From contig CM073885.1 of the NCBI GenBank assembly GCA_037176705.1, positions 90,821,001 to 90,885,000 on the forward strand: a stretch of 64,000 bases of DNA, given 5' to 3'. The position numbers were made by a program, and so were the translations under genes. The notes below the pieces were generated by a model, which was not told where the DNA came from, made no database searches, and saw only the letters and a list, made by a program, of their open reading frames with translations. This document shows positions 39,246-53,539 of the stretch, in pieces; within the stretch, counting starts at the first letter, position 1, and the number at the start of each line of letters is the position of its first letter. Source of the stretch: Molossus alvarezi. Taxonomy: Eukaryota; Chordata; Mammalia; Chiroptera; Molossidae.

Positions 39246-39453
39246 TACATAATTTTAATTTTTAACACAGGCTTTTGTGTTTTTAAACCAAATTATTTTA
39301 TTGCTTTTTTAAACCAAATTAAATAATAATTTAAAATTTTGACATACCTAGGTACAAGTTATAGTTTACAACAAATGCTGAAATGATATATCACTGAATG
39401 CAAATTTTTATAGTGGAACGCTTAAACTGTATTTTTAAAATATACTTTAAAAA

Positions 39454-39645
39454 AATGTTTATATTGCTTTTTTAGAGAGAGGAAGGGAGAGAGAGAGAGA
39501 GAAACATACATCGATTGGCTGCCTCCTGCATGCCCCCTACTGGGGATTCAGCCTGCAACCTGGGCATGTGCCCTGGCCTGGAATTGAACCGGGATCTCTC
39601 AGTCCATGGAACGACGCTTAATCCACTGAGCCACACTGACTGGGC
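39454..39645 (-). mobile_element. Ves-type bat SINE, antisense
   Basis: The minus strand reads GCCCAGTCAGTGTGGCTCAG. Target duplications TAAAATATACTTTAAAAA (39436-39453) and TAAAATATAATTTTAAAAA (from 39646) flank it. Confidence 0.94.
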
Positions 39646-40848
39646 TAAAATATAATTTTAAAAATCATATTTTAACCTTGTCTGTCAAGAATGCTTATAA
39701 AATTGTGATCAAATCAGTTATTTATGAAGTGAGAAAATAATGGGGCCATACTTTGAAAAATATCATAAACGTTCGTAACCTTGTGTAAAGGCGCTACAGG
39801 TAACCTTCTGGCGAGACAAGCCTCTGGGAGTGATGTCGTGATGCTGGCACATGGGTTCTCAAGTTGTTTCACAGGATCAGGCCCTTGGTGCCCTCAAGGA
39901 GTGCGTCTGCGTCTCTTTTTATCCAATTCCTGAGAACAGAAGAAACCTTGGCCCACTTTGAGGAGGGCACCATGCCTCGGTGACATTTTGTGGGGCAAAC
40001 CACCCTGCCTTACCCAGGCATGGTTGGAATGCAGCGAATGTGCCCCTTTTCAGCTCCAGCAAGATGTGAAAGGCCCCGGCTGTGGTGTGCAGTGCGTGCC
40101 TAGTCAAGGTAACATGGCAATGACAGGGAAAACTTCTGGTCCTGTGTACCATAAAGGGTATTTTTCATTGCTGAAAAGGATGCTGGCGTCGTTGATTATG
40201 CCACCAGGTCACCCATCTGGCACGTCTGCCAGTATTAGTATATATATTTTCTCTCAAATGTAAGAAAATGATTTTTGTCTTTTGACTATAAAGTCACCAT
40301 TTCACATACAGATGAAGATACTGGCAATTCCATTAAATTGTCCATTTCTGGCACATAAATTGAACTTCAGATTTCAATAATGTTGCTAAGATAAGAAAAG
40401 AGGATAAAAACACAGATTATGTGACAAGCTCTAACTCTCATCAACTTTGCCAGTAAACTGTATCCATTATACTAATCATAAAGCAGTTCATCTTTTAAGA
40501 AAATCCAAAATGTAGTCAATTTATGGCAGACAGCTATGTGGAGGCGTATATCATTGTGTGAATCATCACCAATATTAGAAATAAACAGGAAAAATGCAGC
40601 AGGTCCTTAAGTCAGACTCACTAATATATGGTATCGTTACATATAAGTATGTATATCAAGATTATATTGAATTTATAGACTTTTGGACAGTTGCATAAGA
40701 GAGGATGGGAATAAATGATTCTGTCATTTCTCTATGCTTTACTAATTTTTTTTTTAAATTTACAAATATTCTTGCGGTATTTGGGAAAAGTTAAAGCCAT
40801 TTGACATCGTGTTATGTAAGACTTAGTCTTATCAAAAAGTTAATAATC

Positions 40849-41102
40849 CGGCCCAGGATGGTTTGGCTCAGCAGTAGAACATTGGCCCATGGACCAATGA
40901 GTCACGGGTTTGATTCCCATCAAGAGCATGTACCTGGGTTGTGGTTTGTCCCCAGCCCTGGTTGGGGTCATGCTGGAGGCAACCAGTCGATGTGCCCCTC
41001 TCACGTTGATGTTTCTCTCTCTCTCTCCCTTTCTCCCTCTCTCTCCCCCTCCCACTCTGTCTGAAGGTAAATAGAAAAATATCCTCAGGTGAGGATTAAA
41101 AA
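40849..41102 (+). mobile_element. Ves-type bat SINE, sense
   Basis: The head CGGCCCAGGATGGTTTGGCTC and B box GGTTTGATTCCC are somewhat diverged. The duplication AAAAAGTTAATAATC is identical at 40834-40848 and 41103-41117. Confidence 0.95.
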
Positions 41103-41818
41103 AAAAAGTTAATAATCTGTATCATAACTTCTGCTCCCAGATATGAATAAGCTTGTATCAAGACAATTATGAAAGCTGAATAAAATATAATAAAGAGTAA
41201 AACAATATTTGAATGTATCTAAGAGCACCCAAGGCAATCAGGATTTGAGGGACCAATGTCTCAGCAAGAAGGAAATCACAGAGCGGCCAATGCACAGGAC
41301 AGGCCCTCAAAATAAGAAATATTAGGCTCAAAATATCAATAGCGCTGAGTTTGAGAACCTCTGGTGTAAAACAAAGCTAGAGAATTTCTAAACATTTTAT
41401 AAAGCCACAGTTAAGATAGTGTGGTATTACACAAGAACAGAAAAATAAATCAAAGACAGGATAGAGAATCTAGAAACTACATGGTTATACAGGCCAACTG
41501 ATTTATGACATAGATACAACTACTGTGAGAAAGGATGGTCCCAATATTTCTGGGACCGACAGAAAAAATATGTACAAGAATTTGGAAGGTTATTTAAACA
41601 GAACTCAAATCACTGATGGCAAGAGAAAAAGATTGATAAATTGGATATTATTAAAATTAGGAAATTATTTTATCAAAATATACCATTATGCAAGTCAGAG
41701 AATAGGAGGATATACCACCAAACAAATCACGAAATGAGAGGGTTTTTAATGTATATATTCTATGAAAAACTTATCTAGACTGTATAAAGAACATCTATAA
41801 AAAAAAAGGTAAGAGATG

Positions 41819-42044
41819 TCCAGCCAGTGTGGCTCAGAGGTTGAGCATCGACCCATGAATTAAGAGGTTGCCAGTTCCATTCCCGGTCAGGAAACATACC
41901 CAGGTCACGGGTCCGATCCCCAGTGTGGAGCATTCAGGAGGCGGCCAATCGATGTTCTCTGCCATCGATGTTTCTCTCTCTCTTTCTCCCTCCCACTTCC
42001 TGTCTCTCCAAAATCAATAAAAGAAAAAAAAAATTTTTTTTTTA
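41819..42044 (+). mobile_element. Ves-type bat SINE (CCAGCCAGTGTGGC subtype), sense
   Basis: The head is TCCAGCCAGTGTGGCTCAGA and the body CAGGAGGCGGCCAATCGATG, followed by AAAATCAATAAAAG. It interrupts the older L1M copy. The duplication is not clear. Confidence 0.92.
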
Positions 42045-42481
42045 ACTTATAAATAAAAGAAGACAGACAACTTCATTCTGTATAGGCAAAATACTTGAAC
42101 ACTTTACAAAAAAAAAAAAAAAAAAATAGCCAATCAACATGAAAATGCACTTTAAGTCATGCATTTAGTTATCAAGTAACCTAAAGGTAAATCTGCAGTG
42201 AGATAGCTCTACACCATAGTATCTAAATCTGAAGAAAATAAAAACAAACAAATCGACAAGAACAAAGGTGAAGTTGTTGAGCACCTGGAACTCACACACA
42301 GTACTCCTGGGAATGTAAATTGGTTCAACAACTTTGAGAAACTGGTTTTCCAAAGTTATCTTCTGACAGTTATTTTCTAAAGCTGAACGTAATGCTTATC
42401 ATTTGACTCAGCAGTTCTCCTCCTCGGTGTATATTCAACAAAAATGTGTATAGACATGCACAGAAAGTAAGTCCCAGCATT

Positions 42482-44604
42482 TTATTTTTTAAAGACTTTG
42501 TTTTTCAATTACAGTTAGCATTCACTATTATATTAATTTCAGGTGTATAGCATAGTGGTTAGACATTTATATAACTTACAAGATGATCTCCCCGCTAAGT
42601 CCAGTACCCACCTGACACTATACGTAGTTATTACAATATTATTGACTGTGTTCCTTATGCTGTACTTTACATCCCTGTCACTGTTTTGTAACTGCCAATT
42701 TGTACTTCTGAATCCCGTCACCTTTTTTATTTTTAGAGCAGATTTAGGTTTATAGAAAAATTGAGAAGCAGGTACACAGATTTTCCATAGACTCCCTGCT
42801 CCCACACATGCATAGCCTCCCCCAGTATCAGTGCCACTCACCGAAGTGGTGTATTTGTTACTGCTGATTACCGTACATTGACACCTCACCCAAAATCCAT
42901 AATTTGCTTTAGGGCTCACTCTTGTTGTTATCCATTTCATGAGTCTGGACAAATGTATAATGACCTGTATTCATTACTATGGTATCATACAGAGAATTTT
43001 CACTGTTCTAAAAATCCTCTGTGCTTTACCTATTCATCCTTCCTCCCCTCTGCCCAACCCCTGGTAACCACTAGTCTTTTTATTGTTTCCATAGTTTTAC
43101 CTTTTCCAAAATGTCATATAGTTGAAATCATTCATATGTAGCCTTTTCAGTTGGCTGCTTTCACATAGCAATGTGCATTTAAGGTTTCTCCATGTCTTCT
43201 CATGGCTTAATAGCGTATTTCTATCTAGCACGGATTACTTTTCCATTGTTGGATGTGGCACGCTGTATCCATTCACCTACTGAAGAATGTATTGGTTGCT
43301 TTCAAGTTTGGACAAGTATGAATAAGGCTCCTATAAGCTTCCCTGTGCAGGTTTTTGTGTACACACATTTTCAGCTCCTTTGAGTAAGTAGTAAGAAGCA
43401 TGATGGATGGATTGTATGATAAGAGTATGTTTAGTTTTGTATGAAACTGTCTTCTTCCAAAGTGGCTGGACCATTTAGCATGTCCATTAGCAGTGAGCGA
43501 GAGTTCCTGTCGCTCCACATCCTTTCCAGAGTGTGGTGCTGTCCGCGCTCTGATGTGGGCCATTCTAGGAAGTGCGTCGTGATCCATCATGGGTGTTGCA
43601 ATCTTCCTTTTCCTCATGACATTTGATGTGGGATATCTTTTCATGTGCTTATTTGCTATCTGCATATATTCTTTAATGAGGTTTTTGTTAAAGTCGTTGG
43701 CCCATTTTTTAATTGGGTTTGTTTCCTTGTTGAGTTTTAAGAATTCTTTGTATATTTTGGTTAAGAATCCTTTATCAGATGTGTCTTTTGCAAGTATTTT
43801 ATCCCAGTTTGTAGCTTGTCGTCTAATTCTCTTGACATTATCTTTTGAAGAGCAGGTTTTTAAATGTCAATGAAGTCCAGATTATCAGGTATTTCTTTCA
43901 TGATGTGCCTTTTTTTCCATCTAAAAAGCCATCGTTATATCCAAGGCCATCTCTTTTCTCCTATGTTATCTTCTAGGATTATTATAATACTGTGTGATCC
44001 ATTTGGAGTTAATTTTTGTGATGTGTATAAGGTCTGTATCTGATTTATTGTTTTCCATGTGATGTCTGGTTGTTTCAAAACCACTTGTTGAAGAGACTGT
44101 CTTTGCTTCATTGTATTGCCTTTGGTTCTTTGTCAAAGATCAGTTGACTATATTTATGGGGGTCTATCTTGGAGCTGTGTATTCTATCCCATTAGGCTGT
44201 GTGTGTGTTCTTTCACCAGTACTATACTGTCTTGGTTATTGTAGCTTTATAGCACGTCTTAAAGTCAGGTAAGGTCAGTCCTTCAACTTTGTCATTCTCT
44301 TTCAGTATTGTTTTGATTATTCTGGTCTTTTGCCTCTCTATGTAAATTTTAGAATAAGTTTGTTGATATCCATAAAATAACTTGCTGGGATTGTGGTTAG
44401 GATTGCACTGAATCTGTAGATTGAGTTAGGAAGAACAGGCATCTTAACAATATTGAGTCTTCCTGTCCATGAACATCTCTGTTATTTCATTCTTCTTTGA
44501 TTTCTTTCATTAGAATTTTGTGGCTTTCCATATAGAATGTGTTCATAGTTGGTTAGAGTTATATCTATGCATTTCATTTTTGAGGGGTGTCAATGTGAAT
44601 GGTA
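42482..44604 (-). mobile_element. Old L1, antisense, inserted in the sense L1M
   Basis: The left end TTTTATTTTTTAAAGACTTTG and TTCAGGTGTATAGCATAGTGG is an L1 3' UTR complement. Further right are ORF2 complements: CATTTTTTAATTGGGTTTG, CTTTATCAGATGTGTC, GGTTATTGTAGCTTTATAGC and GAGTCTTCCTGTCCATGAAC. All frames are broken. The ORF at 43273-43665 is a decayed ORF2 C-terminus. Confidence 0.8.
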
Positions 44605-45979
44605 TTATTATAAGCCTGTTTTTCACATCGTTATGTATAATAGCTAAAAACTAGAAACAAATACATGTCAAGTAATAAGGTTTTTAGGTTTCTTGGTCAC
44701 AGGTGATGTGAGAAAAAATTATTATCTCAGATTAACTGATCATTAAATTCAGTTCTGAGATTCCTGTCAATCAATGAAAAGAAAAGGAGGGTATAGAAAT
44801 TATATTACTCAGTAATAGGAAACAGGTTCTTTGGTACATTGTGTCCATTTGCATAATAAGTATTATTTTTCTTTAGTAATTTTCACTACAGATGCAAAAC
44901 AGTAATTTGTATGATCTTTCTTTAAAGGGGAAAAACAAAAATAAAGCTATAATAAGACATTATAACCAGCCACCAAAGGAATAGGTGGCTCTCTGTCTCT
45001 TGGTGATCTACAGACCTTTGGGGTGATTTTAACTTGATTGCAAGGTAAACAGAGTTGTGTGTTTCTCAGAACTTTTTTCTTCAAAATAATGGTCCTATAA
45101 AATACTCTGTAAAAAAAAATATATATATATATATATTTTTTTTTTCTGGTCAAATAAGATGGGGAAATGCTTCTTGGTCCATCCAAGTATTCATTAAGCA
45201 TAGTTATAGGTCTCAGAAGCCTTACTGTAATGAAATCAGTGTTCTTAAATGGATTCAAATATGGAATCCCTATAAAACTGAGGAATGAATATCTTACATG
45301 GGAAAACACGCACAGCACAGTGAGAAATGGTAACCTAGAGGAATAAGTGAATCAATGCATGCTGCATAAACCATCTTCAGATATCATGAAACAAACAACA
45401 TGCAGGGGAAGCTGGATTGTGCTGAGAGCCCCCAGTAAAGGTTTTCAGGAGCACAAGCTGGAGGAAAATCACGAGCTTTGGATATCAGATGTGTTGATAA
45501 CACAGATAATATCTTATTTTGGAAATTGAGAAACTTGATGGATTTCCTCTCCCAAAGAGAAAGCTTTGCCTCCTCTGTATGAGTGTTCCATACAAATACA
45601 TGCAAACAGGGTTGTAATTCTTCCTCACAAGTCAAGTTTGGATCTGTTCAAATGAATGGTTGTTGTCCCTGAATTCTGCACATGCTTCATGTCAATACAG
45701 AAATGCAATAGGTCTTACTGGATAACAACTAATCTTGGCAGAACCTCAGTCTAAATTTACAGCACTTTCCAACAATTCTGAAAAAGTGGGTTAGCTGTAG
45801 ATCACAAATTAGGATATGGGGTTTCAGAGAACAGATAATAAATTTTTCTCAAAGTGAAAAAGTTTATTCAACACTGGAAATATCACTGATTTCAAAACAC
45901 AGTCATGCATTTTTATTATGAAAAAGAGTCAGCTATATTTTTGTTTTGATTTGTTTTCTAGTTAAAAGATAGAGCTGCT

Positions 45980-46249
45980 GCCCTGGCCGGTTTGGCTCAG
46001 CGGTTAGAGCGTCAGCCCATGGACCAGAGAGTCCCGGGTTCTGTTCCCGCTAAGGGCACGTACCTCGGTTGCTGTTTGCCCCGGGCCCTGTTTGGGGTTG
46101 TGTGGTTGGCAGCCACTCGATGTGTCTCTCTCACATCGATGTTTCTCTCTTTCTTCCTCCTTTTCTCCCTGCCGCTCTATCTGAAGATAAATGCAAAAAT
46201 GTCTTCAGAGGAGGATAAAAAAATAAATAAAATAAAATAAAAATAAAAA
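45980..46249 (+). mobile_element. Ves-type bat SINE, sense
   Basis: The head GCCCTGGCCGGTTTGGCTCA and B box GGTTCTGTTCCC precede a long A/TAAA tail. The flanking duplications are GATAGAGCTGCT (45968-45979) and ATATAGAGCTGTT (from 46249). Confidence 0.95.
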
Positions 46250-48562
46250 TATAGAGCTGTTCACAAAGGCTTGAAGAAACAGGGATAAAAAAAGAACATA
46301 TTCAGTATAAATTACCAAATATGTGTTGTCTACTGAACCAAGATTTTTCTTATATTTTTTTTCACTGATATTCCTCTCTTAAAAAAATCAGAATAACCTT
46401 TCCACTTTTGAATTATGTTTCAACATGGAATGAAATCAGACAGAAAACACTGATACACAGCAAAGACCCTACAATGAGCACAGAATGCACTGTGGCATAT
46501 TTCTCTCATTGTAACTATTGGACTTTCGAGGTTTGTAAACCACTGATTATTCTTGCCTGTAGGGAGAAGAAAGCAACATTTGATTACCTTGATGACCTTT
46601 TTCTTTCTTTTCTCATTGAGAGGATAGATGATTGTGAAGAAAATCTAATCTTTCACGTAAAGGTCAAAAATGCTTCATTCTGACTATAATTTATTTTCAA
46701 CAAGGTGAAAAAAATCGTCCGTCATCACTGATACTGTGACAAGCAGGTTTTTGTGGGGCTGTTTTGCTTCTACCAGTTCACAGCTGTAAATTGTTTTTCC
46801 AATCTTGAGTTTGTATCTATAGTTCTGTTGAAATGCTAAAAAGTCATTTCCAACTCGGATGTTTGTATGGCCACAAAGACTGATAAGTATAACAGTTTGC
46901 TTTTTCTTGAAAACAAACCTATATAAAACATGATTGAGTAATATGCATTGCTTTCCTCCAATAACACTATTTTGTTTGTTTGTTTTTGTCTTTTTTCTTC
47001 CTTTATTCTGCTCCTTTGCCTGCTATTTGCTCTTACAACTTCATCTGTAAGTCTCCTCTGAGTCCTGGCTTTGAGGTACGTACTAACTCTGCCTGGCATT
47101 AGGATGTACTTCACCGTCTTTGTAAACCATTATAATATTAGATCGACATAAGGCAATTATCTGCACTGATTCTATAACAATCATCAGGTCAGAATTTAGC
47201 TCAAAATTGTATGTCAACTATAATTTTGTAAAAATTAGCTGAGAATCCAACCTACTGAACTGCAAAAGGAAGATACTTTTGTTGTTGTCTTTCCTTGTTA
47301 TTGCTCAAATTTTCATAGTCTTCAATAAGGCAAAATTGTTGTCAGATAAAATCTTGCCCTCAGATAACCTGTAACCTGATTCCGCAGCTTCGGTGTCTTT
47401 TCCATGAAACTGAGCAGACAGGGTGCAGTCAGCACTCACTTGACTCTGTGGCAGGTTAACTGAAATGTATGCATGTTGGAACTGTGTCCTGATGCTAGCA
47501 CTGAACCATGGGAAGGGAGGTCGCCATCCCAATACACAGGTTTTAGTTAGCATAAAACAAGGACTACCTGAAAATGGTATCACTTTTTCAAGAAAGGAAC
47601 TTTTAATTCTTAATGTGTTATCACAATCTGATTAGTTTTACAGGATGGTATGCAAGTGACTATCTCAAGGTCCCAGTCCAAGAAGAACTTATATATGGAA
47701 AAGACACAAATTTCCTCCATAATGGTATTCATGAAGTCCTCCTCCGAAATTGGCCTTTTATCTTTCTTAGGCAATTACTAACCTGAACACGGAAAAGAGA
47801 CATTTAGGTCAAGTGTGAAAGTATACAACAGTGCTCTTATGATACGCTGCTTTAACCAATTCACTTGTTAATGTTCAGTTTTCCTTATTTCTGTGCCTTT
47901 TGCAAATTGAGAGGTGACGTATTGTTATTTTCCCTGTTGAGACTATAAACCTCGGGTACCATTATTAGTGTTCATTCTAAGATGGTCTTGTTAAGGTAAC
48001 TCTGACAAAGGAAGCTAATGAAAACACAACCTGAACATATTCTGGGTTAAATAAAATTGTTAAGTCAAGACGCCTTGATTTATAAGATGTAAAATGACGA
48101 AATCTGCTTCAATAATAGTAAATTCCTGAGCTTAGAGAAATTGTCCTAATGTAGAGTGTGCCCCACTTGGAGAAGTCCAGGGTGAAAGCTCAATAAGCAG
48201 GAATAAAGTTTATATTCTTGTAAATTTAGATTTTGTCATTTACATGACTTACAGATGTAATTTTAAATGTGAAGTGGTATCTTTCCCTTCAAATGATCCT
48301 TTGGGCATAAAGGCGGGGCAGATTGTGTACAGGAGGACCGAGGAGGAGGAGTATGCTTCTCTGGGGAAGTTGTTCAACAAACACAGGGCGACAGAGCTTT
48401 CCCGGGACGGCTCCTCACAGGACTAGGATGCGTTTTCTGCATGAGCTTCTGTTCTTGAACTTGTTTATACCTATTGTGCTGAAAAGGTAACACGCTTTTT
48501 TTTCTCTCTCTCTTTATAAATGTCTTGGGGAAAATGAGGCGTACAATTTGATGAAAGTTTTA

Positions 48563-48841
48563 TTTACTTATTTATTTATTTATTTATTTATTATTATTAT
48601 TTATCCTCTCCCGAGAACATTTTCGCATTTACCTTCAGGTAGAGCAGGAAGGAGAAAGGGAGGAAGAAAGCGAGAGAAACATCGATGTGAAAGAGACACA
48701 TCGACTGGTTGCCACCCACATGACCCCAACAGGAGCTGGGGATAAACTGCAACCGAGGTCCGTGCCCTTAGCGCGAACCGAACCCGGGACTCTCTGGTTC
48801 GTGGGCTGACGCTCTAACCACTGAGCAAAACTGGCCAGGGC
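48563..48841 (-). mobile_element. Ves-type bat SINE, antisense, perfect target duplication
   Basis: The minus strand reads GCCCTGGCCAGTTTTGCTCA. TTGATGAAAGTTTTA is identical at 48548-48562 and 48842-48856. The TTTA repeats on the left are the reverse of its TAAA tail. Confidence 0.97.
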
Positions 48842-50816
48842 TTGATGAAAGTTTTAGAGAAATACTTTAGAGACAGTTATGAGAATTGCAGAGTGGTCAC
48901 AGAAATCCGATCATGGTTCCCCATTCAGCATGTTGTGCTGCTCTAAGATGTAAAAGTACAAAGGTAAGTCAGTTCTCTGCTCCCTGGATTTTACATAAAT
49001 GGACAGTGTGCAGACAAGTAGGCACAGTACGTACATGTCTTTGTCAAAACTTCCTGGTATTACACTGTAACGATATATATTAATTTATTGGATCTACTGA
49101 TTAGATTCTCATTTTTGAATTTTAAACAATGTTACATAAGCCTCCTTGTATGTACTTTTTGCACATTTTAAAAAGTATTCAGTTTCTCAATAAGCATTTC
49201 TGAATGAATTAGTAGGGTATAGTCTTAGAAACCAAATGACTAAAGAATGTGTGTACTTTTTCTTTTGCCAAATGGTTCTTCAAAAAGTGGTAAAAGTTTA
49301 CCTTCATAAGTCTACGGATGACCTTGTATGAGAGTTTCTATTTCTGCATACTTCTCAGCAATGCTTTTTATCAGTATTTTAAAATGTTTTTCACTGGTTT
49401 GATAGGAAAAAATATCTATGTATACCTAAACATTTTTATTGGAAGATAAACAGCTTTTCATATAATTATTGACTATTTGTATTTCACCTATGGTGACTTG
49501 CCTCCTTTTCTATGGAAATGTTGATTGGTTGCTTAGAATCTTTATGTTATAACAGTAGTCTTCTAGTAATCTATGATGGTAGTATATTTTTCATTTTATT
49601 TGTGTTTTGATGTCTTTTTTCATACTAACATTTTAACACAGAGAACTATTTTCACTCATTCCATTATTATATATAAACTGTTGAGCATAAGTCAATATGA
49701 GCAGATTAAACATAATATTTTTGTCAAATTATTGAGGAGAAGGGTCTTCTTTTAAAGTAAAGTTGCTCAAATCAAGGTAGAAAGTGAAGCAGAATGTAGA
49801 ACACTGTGTTCTTTGCAGCCACAGGGTATAATTGATGACAAATTTTTTAAATGTAAGTTAGGCCTTATGGGATTTTATTAATATTTAAGAACATTACTGA
49901 AGTTAAACTTTAAATGTTCTTAAATGTCCTTAAGGAACCATTTACTATTATAGCTTTGAGATTAAGGGACACCACAGAGAATGTGTTTTGGTGAAATTAA
50001 ATACTTCTAGCCCTGTGGTCTTTTTGGTAATTCTCAACATTCAGACTGCCTTACAGAAATGACTAGGAAGTAAATTGCTCATTGCAAAAGTTTTCCCTGT
50101 GTTCGGCTATTTATATCCCTACTTTTATGTCCTTTAGTTTTTATGATGGTTAGATAGTATTCAGCTTAACTTTTTATGTTAGGAAGCATTCTTGGTAAAT
50201 AATAATTTGCCATAAACTGCTATTGTTTTAATAAAGTTTACTGACTCACATTTAATTAAGACAAGCATTGTACTAAAAGGAACTCTTGGCCACATACTTT
50301 CCTAGAAACACCCCCCCAAGTGACACATTTATTTACTGTTTTGTTCCCTTAAAAAATATATAATAATGAAGATAAAATAATATCAGTATTGCATTTTCTA
50401 TATCTAAGTGGATATGATCCTGATATGCTTTATAATAGTCAAGGTAGGTTCTTTTTAAATGAACAAATGATGAGAGAGAAAAAGCACACAACTATTTCTG
50501 ATCCTGAATGAAACTATGATGGTATTTCTGGCCAAATGAATATTTTCCGGGACATTTTCCAAAGTAGCAAAAGTCTATCTAGCAGTAGAGACTTTAATTG
50601 TTACTCTTGTGTTCTGGAGTTCCAGGAATCCTGGTGATTCATCTGAATTAAGAAATCATTTTTCCATTTAAATAGGCACCGTGACATCCATGCAGTACAT
50701 TTGCCAGATATTGCAAGATTTATTTTGTTGATTGTGTAAACTAGTTCTCCAAATTCAAACCTGGGCAGTGTATACTTTCAGTGAAGAAAGAGATCCAAGA
50801 ATTCTTGAACCCATAC

Positions 50817-50835
50817 TCCCCCCCCCCCCCCCGCC
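50817..50835. repeat. C-rich homopolymer run
   Basis: An almost uninterrupted run of C residues broken by one G near 50833. It is prone to length error or polymorphism. A similar run lies at 56321-56333. Confidence 0.85.
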
Positions 50836-53539
50836 CGAGAATCAGAAGTGTAGTGGTGGGTTTGTGGCGAAGGAGCCCTTCAGTAAAACTAAGAGTGTGT
50901 GGTCTACTTTCATGTGCCACCGACCAGTTGTTGCCTGATTTCATTCAGCGTGTCTGGTTTATCATATGTGCACTCATGCTGTGAGCAGAAACTTCAGGTG
51001 TGTGATTCTCAATATGAACACTGCAGGAGAATCCCTCAGGAACTCCAGTGGGGCATGGTGGCATCACGTACCCTTTACCTACAGTTATAAACATGTAGGT
51101 CTTGGGAACAAGTGAATCTTTAATGAAGACTGAAGGTCTCATGCTCCCCTTGGGAAAGGTACCATGGCTTCCATAACACTCCCCACAGGCCATTCCTGAA
51201 CACCAAAACACTGCTTTTTACCTTAAGATACCAAACGGCCTCCCCCCAGCCCTTATTACCAATAATAGTCATTTACTTAATGACCATATGCATCCATCTA
51301 ATGTCATGCCAGACCTGGCCAGATTTCAGTTCTGTCTCCTTTAATTCCTGACCAATCATGACTTCTGAGCTCCTAGCTGAGTAATATGAAAAAAGAATGT
51401 TCATGTTCACTTTGAGAGCTTGTATGTCCTCATGAATGTCCCTATCCTAAATACAGTAATAATGGTTTTGGGTAGAAGAAATAAGAGGGCGTGAGGAAGG
51501 TGGAAGGCCAATTGGTTCTATAAGTCAGACTTTTAGAAATGAGAAATAATTCAGCTAAGATTGTATCTGTTGCAGAAATATGTAGGTACATTATTTTACT
51601 CAAACTGTTAGACTTGGGTTTTCTGATATGTGGTTCTATTTGATGGGTTGAATTCTCTCCCTTCTCAAGAAGAGTGAAAGCGTTGCTATTTTGATAATAA
51701 ATGCAGTGAAATGGAAGCCGAAACAATGTCTAAAAGTTAGGACCAAATAATACCTCTTTCTCCAAATAGCCCAGTTTGGGGTGGTATCTATTTCGCTGTC
51801 GCTATGCACTGAAAATAGCACTGAGTGATACGATTTCATCGATTTAGTGCTTCTTTTTCTGCATTTTTAAAACTCAAAATGTTTTGGTAGATAAAGGAAA
51901 AAGTCTCATCTTTTTCTTCTCTTGTTTTTTATCTGAGTTGCATTAAAATGTAGTTGGTTCTACCATGTTTCAGAAGCATGTGTGCTCATAACTATGCAGT
52001 GTTTCACGTTCATTATTAGCTGTTACAGGCTGAGACACTGTAACATACTGAAGTATCCTATGGGCCTCTTTTGAAGGGAGAGACTTGCACCTCTGTGGCC
52101 TTGGACTATTTAAGGTATGCTTTTCCAGCTTCTCCTTGGCCTTTCCAAGGCAGCAATCAGTGGGACAGCCTCTTCCCAGGTTATTTCATTCAGCTTTCCA
52201 GTGAACTCTGAATCCCAGGCCAGGCCCCTGTCAGTTTTCATCAGGATCAAACACCGTGGAAATAAAATGGCTATTGTTGTTTCCACAACATTTGCGTACC
52301 ACACAGTTCATGTTCTACGTGTAGATCAAGTCTGACATTTGAAGCCCCAAAGGAGACTTTGTTGACACGTAAAGTTATTTTTTCCTCAGTAGAAATGCAT
52401 CTTTTTAAATTTTTTATTATGTAGAGTGCATACCATTAAGGTTTCATTGCCTTCAAGTAAAAAGAGAGGTGCTCTTCCTTATATTATGTCTCCCTTTCCC
52501 TCCAGGATCCCACAGATCTGTAGAATGCTAGTAGCTGACATTTTGAAAGAACAATGCCTGTAACGTGGGCAGTTCGCAAACAGTTCTGGTGGTTTCCCTG
52601 CAGAGGGTGGTTCCCTTAAGAAAATAGTAAGGTTCCTTTACTGTTCATTTTTATTTACTAAAGAGAATGAAGTAACATAAAAGTTAATGTAACTTTCAAG
52701 ACTGCTTTAGCACTCAGCAAATCCAGATCACTTTGTGTTTTTAATGAGATTATATGTTATTACTGTGAAAGCTTTTCCCAAATTGCTACAAACATTGAGA
52801 AATGGATTCTCCGCTGTAAAATACAGCATCCGTCACCACTAAGCGGGAGGGCATCCTTTTTCCCCCTGCCCTGCAGCAGTGCTTTTTATTGGTATGAAAA
52901 GGTGTTGATTAGCTTTTATTTATGCTCCGTATTTAGGGTATCCAACTGCGGAGCCAAACTCATTTATAAATCTGGCACACTTGGCAGGTAGTTCAAGGGA
53001 TGTAGAATCAGAATTGCAACAGAATAGCACAGAACAATTTGAAACTCACCGAACACCCTACCCACTACTCAGTGAATTATAGGGCATGGAAACATGGTGT
53101 TCCTATGTGAACTCCATTCCCCAGGGGTCTTCAGACTTGTCCTTTGCCCAAGAACCGGTCTGTGCTGGAAATTCCCCGACTTTCCGTTGAGAGGTAGTAT
53201 GTTCATTTAAGCGTTGCTGAAAGGAGCTGATTGTTTTCTTTTTGCTTCAGAAAGTAGTCAGCATCATACAGAACATGCACAGTGATGTTTTACTAGCCGC
53301 CACTATGATTGTGGTTAGATCATCATTTCCAAGTGCGATACACAGATTTCCGAGTAGGTCAAAGAAATATTAAGCATTCTGAAGATTGGGAGCACCGAGT
53401 GGTTGTCTTAAACAGAATGTATTGGTCTGTCATACACAGCATGGTCATCGCATGGCAAGGCTGCGTCGGTGTTTACACCAAGCGTCTTCTTTAGGAAACT
53501 CCTTTTCTGAAGGACCCCTTCGCCTCCATCATCGAGGTG

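Larger units (their letters stand above)
41370..44690 (+). mobile_element. Old L1M, sense, split by a SINE and by an antisense L1
   Basis: Three pieces read in order as one old L1 ORF2/3' region. They are about 41370-41818 (GTGTGGTATTACACAAGAAC, AAAGATTGATAAATTGGAT), 42045-42480 (CAACTTTGAGAAACTGG, TGACTCAGCAGTTCTCCTCCT) and 44605-44690 (TATGTATAATAGCTAAAAACTAG). The order matches mammalian L1 consensus order, where the tail of piece two is normally followed directly by piece three. A weak ORF at 41525-41737 is a relic of it. Confidence 0.7.
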
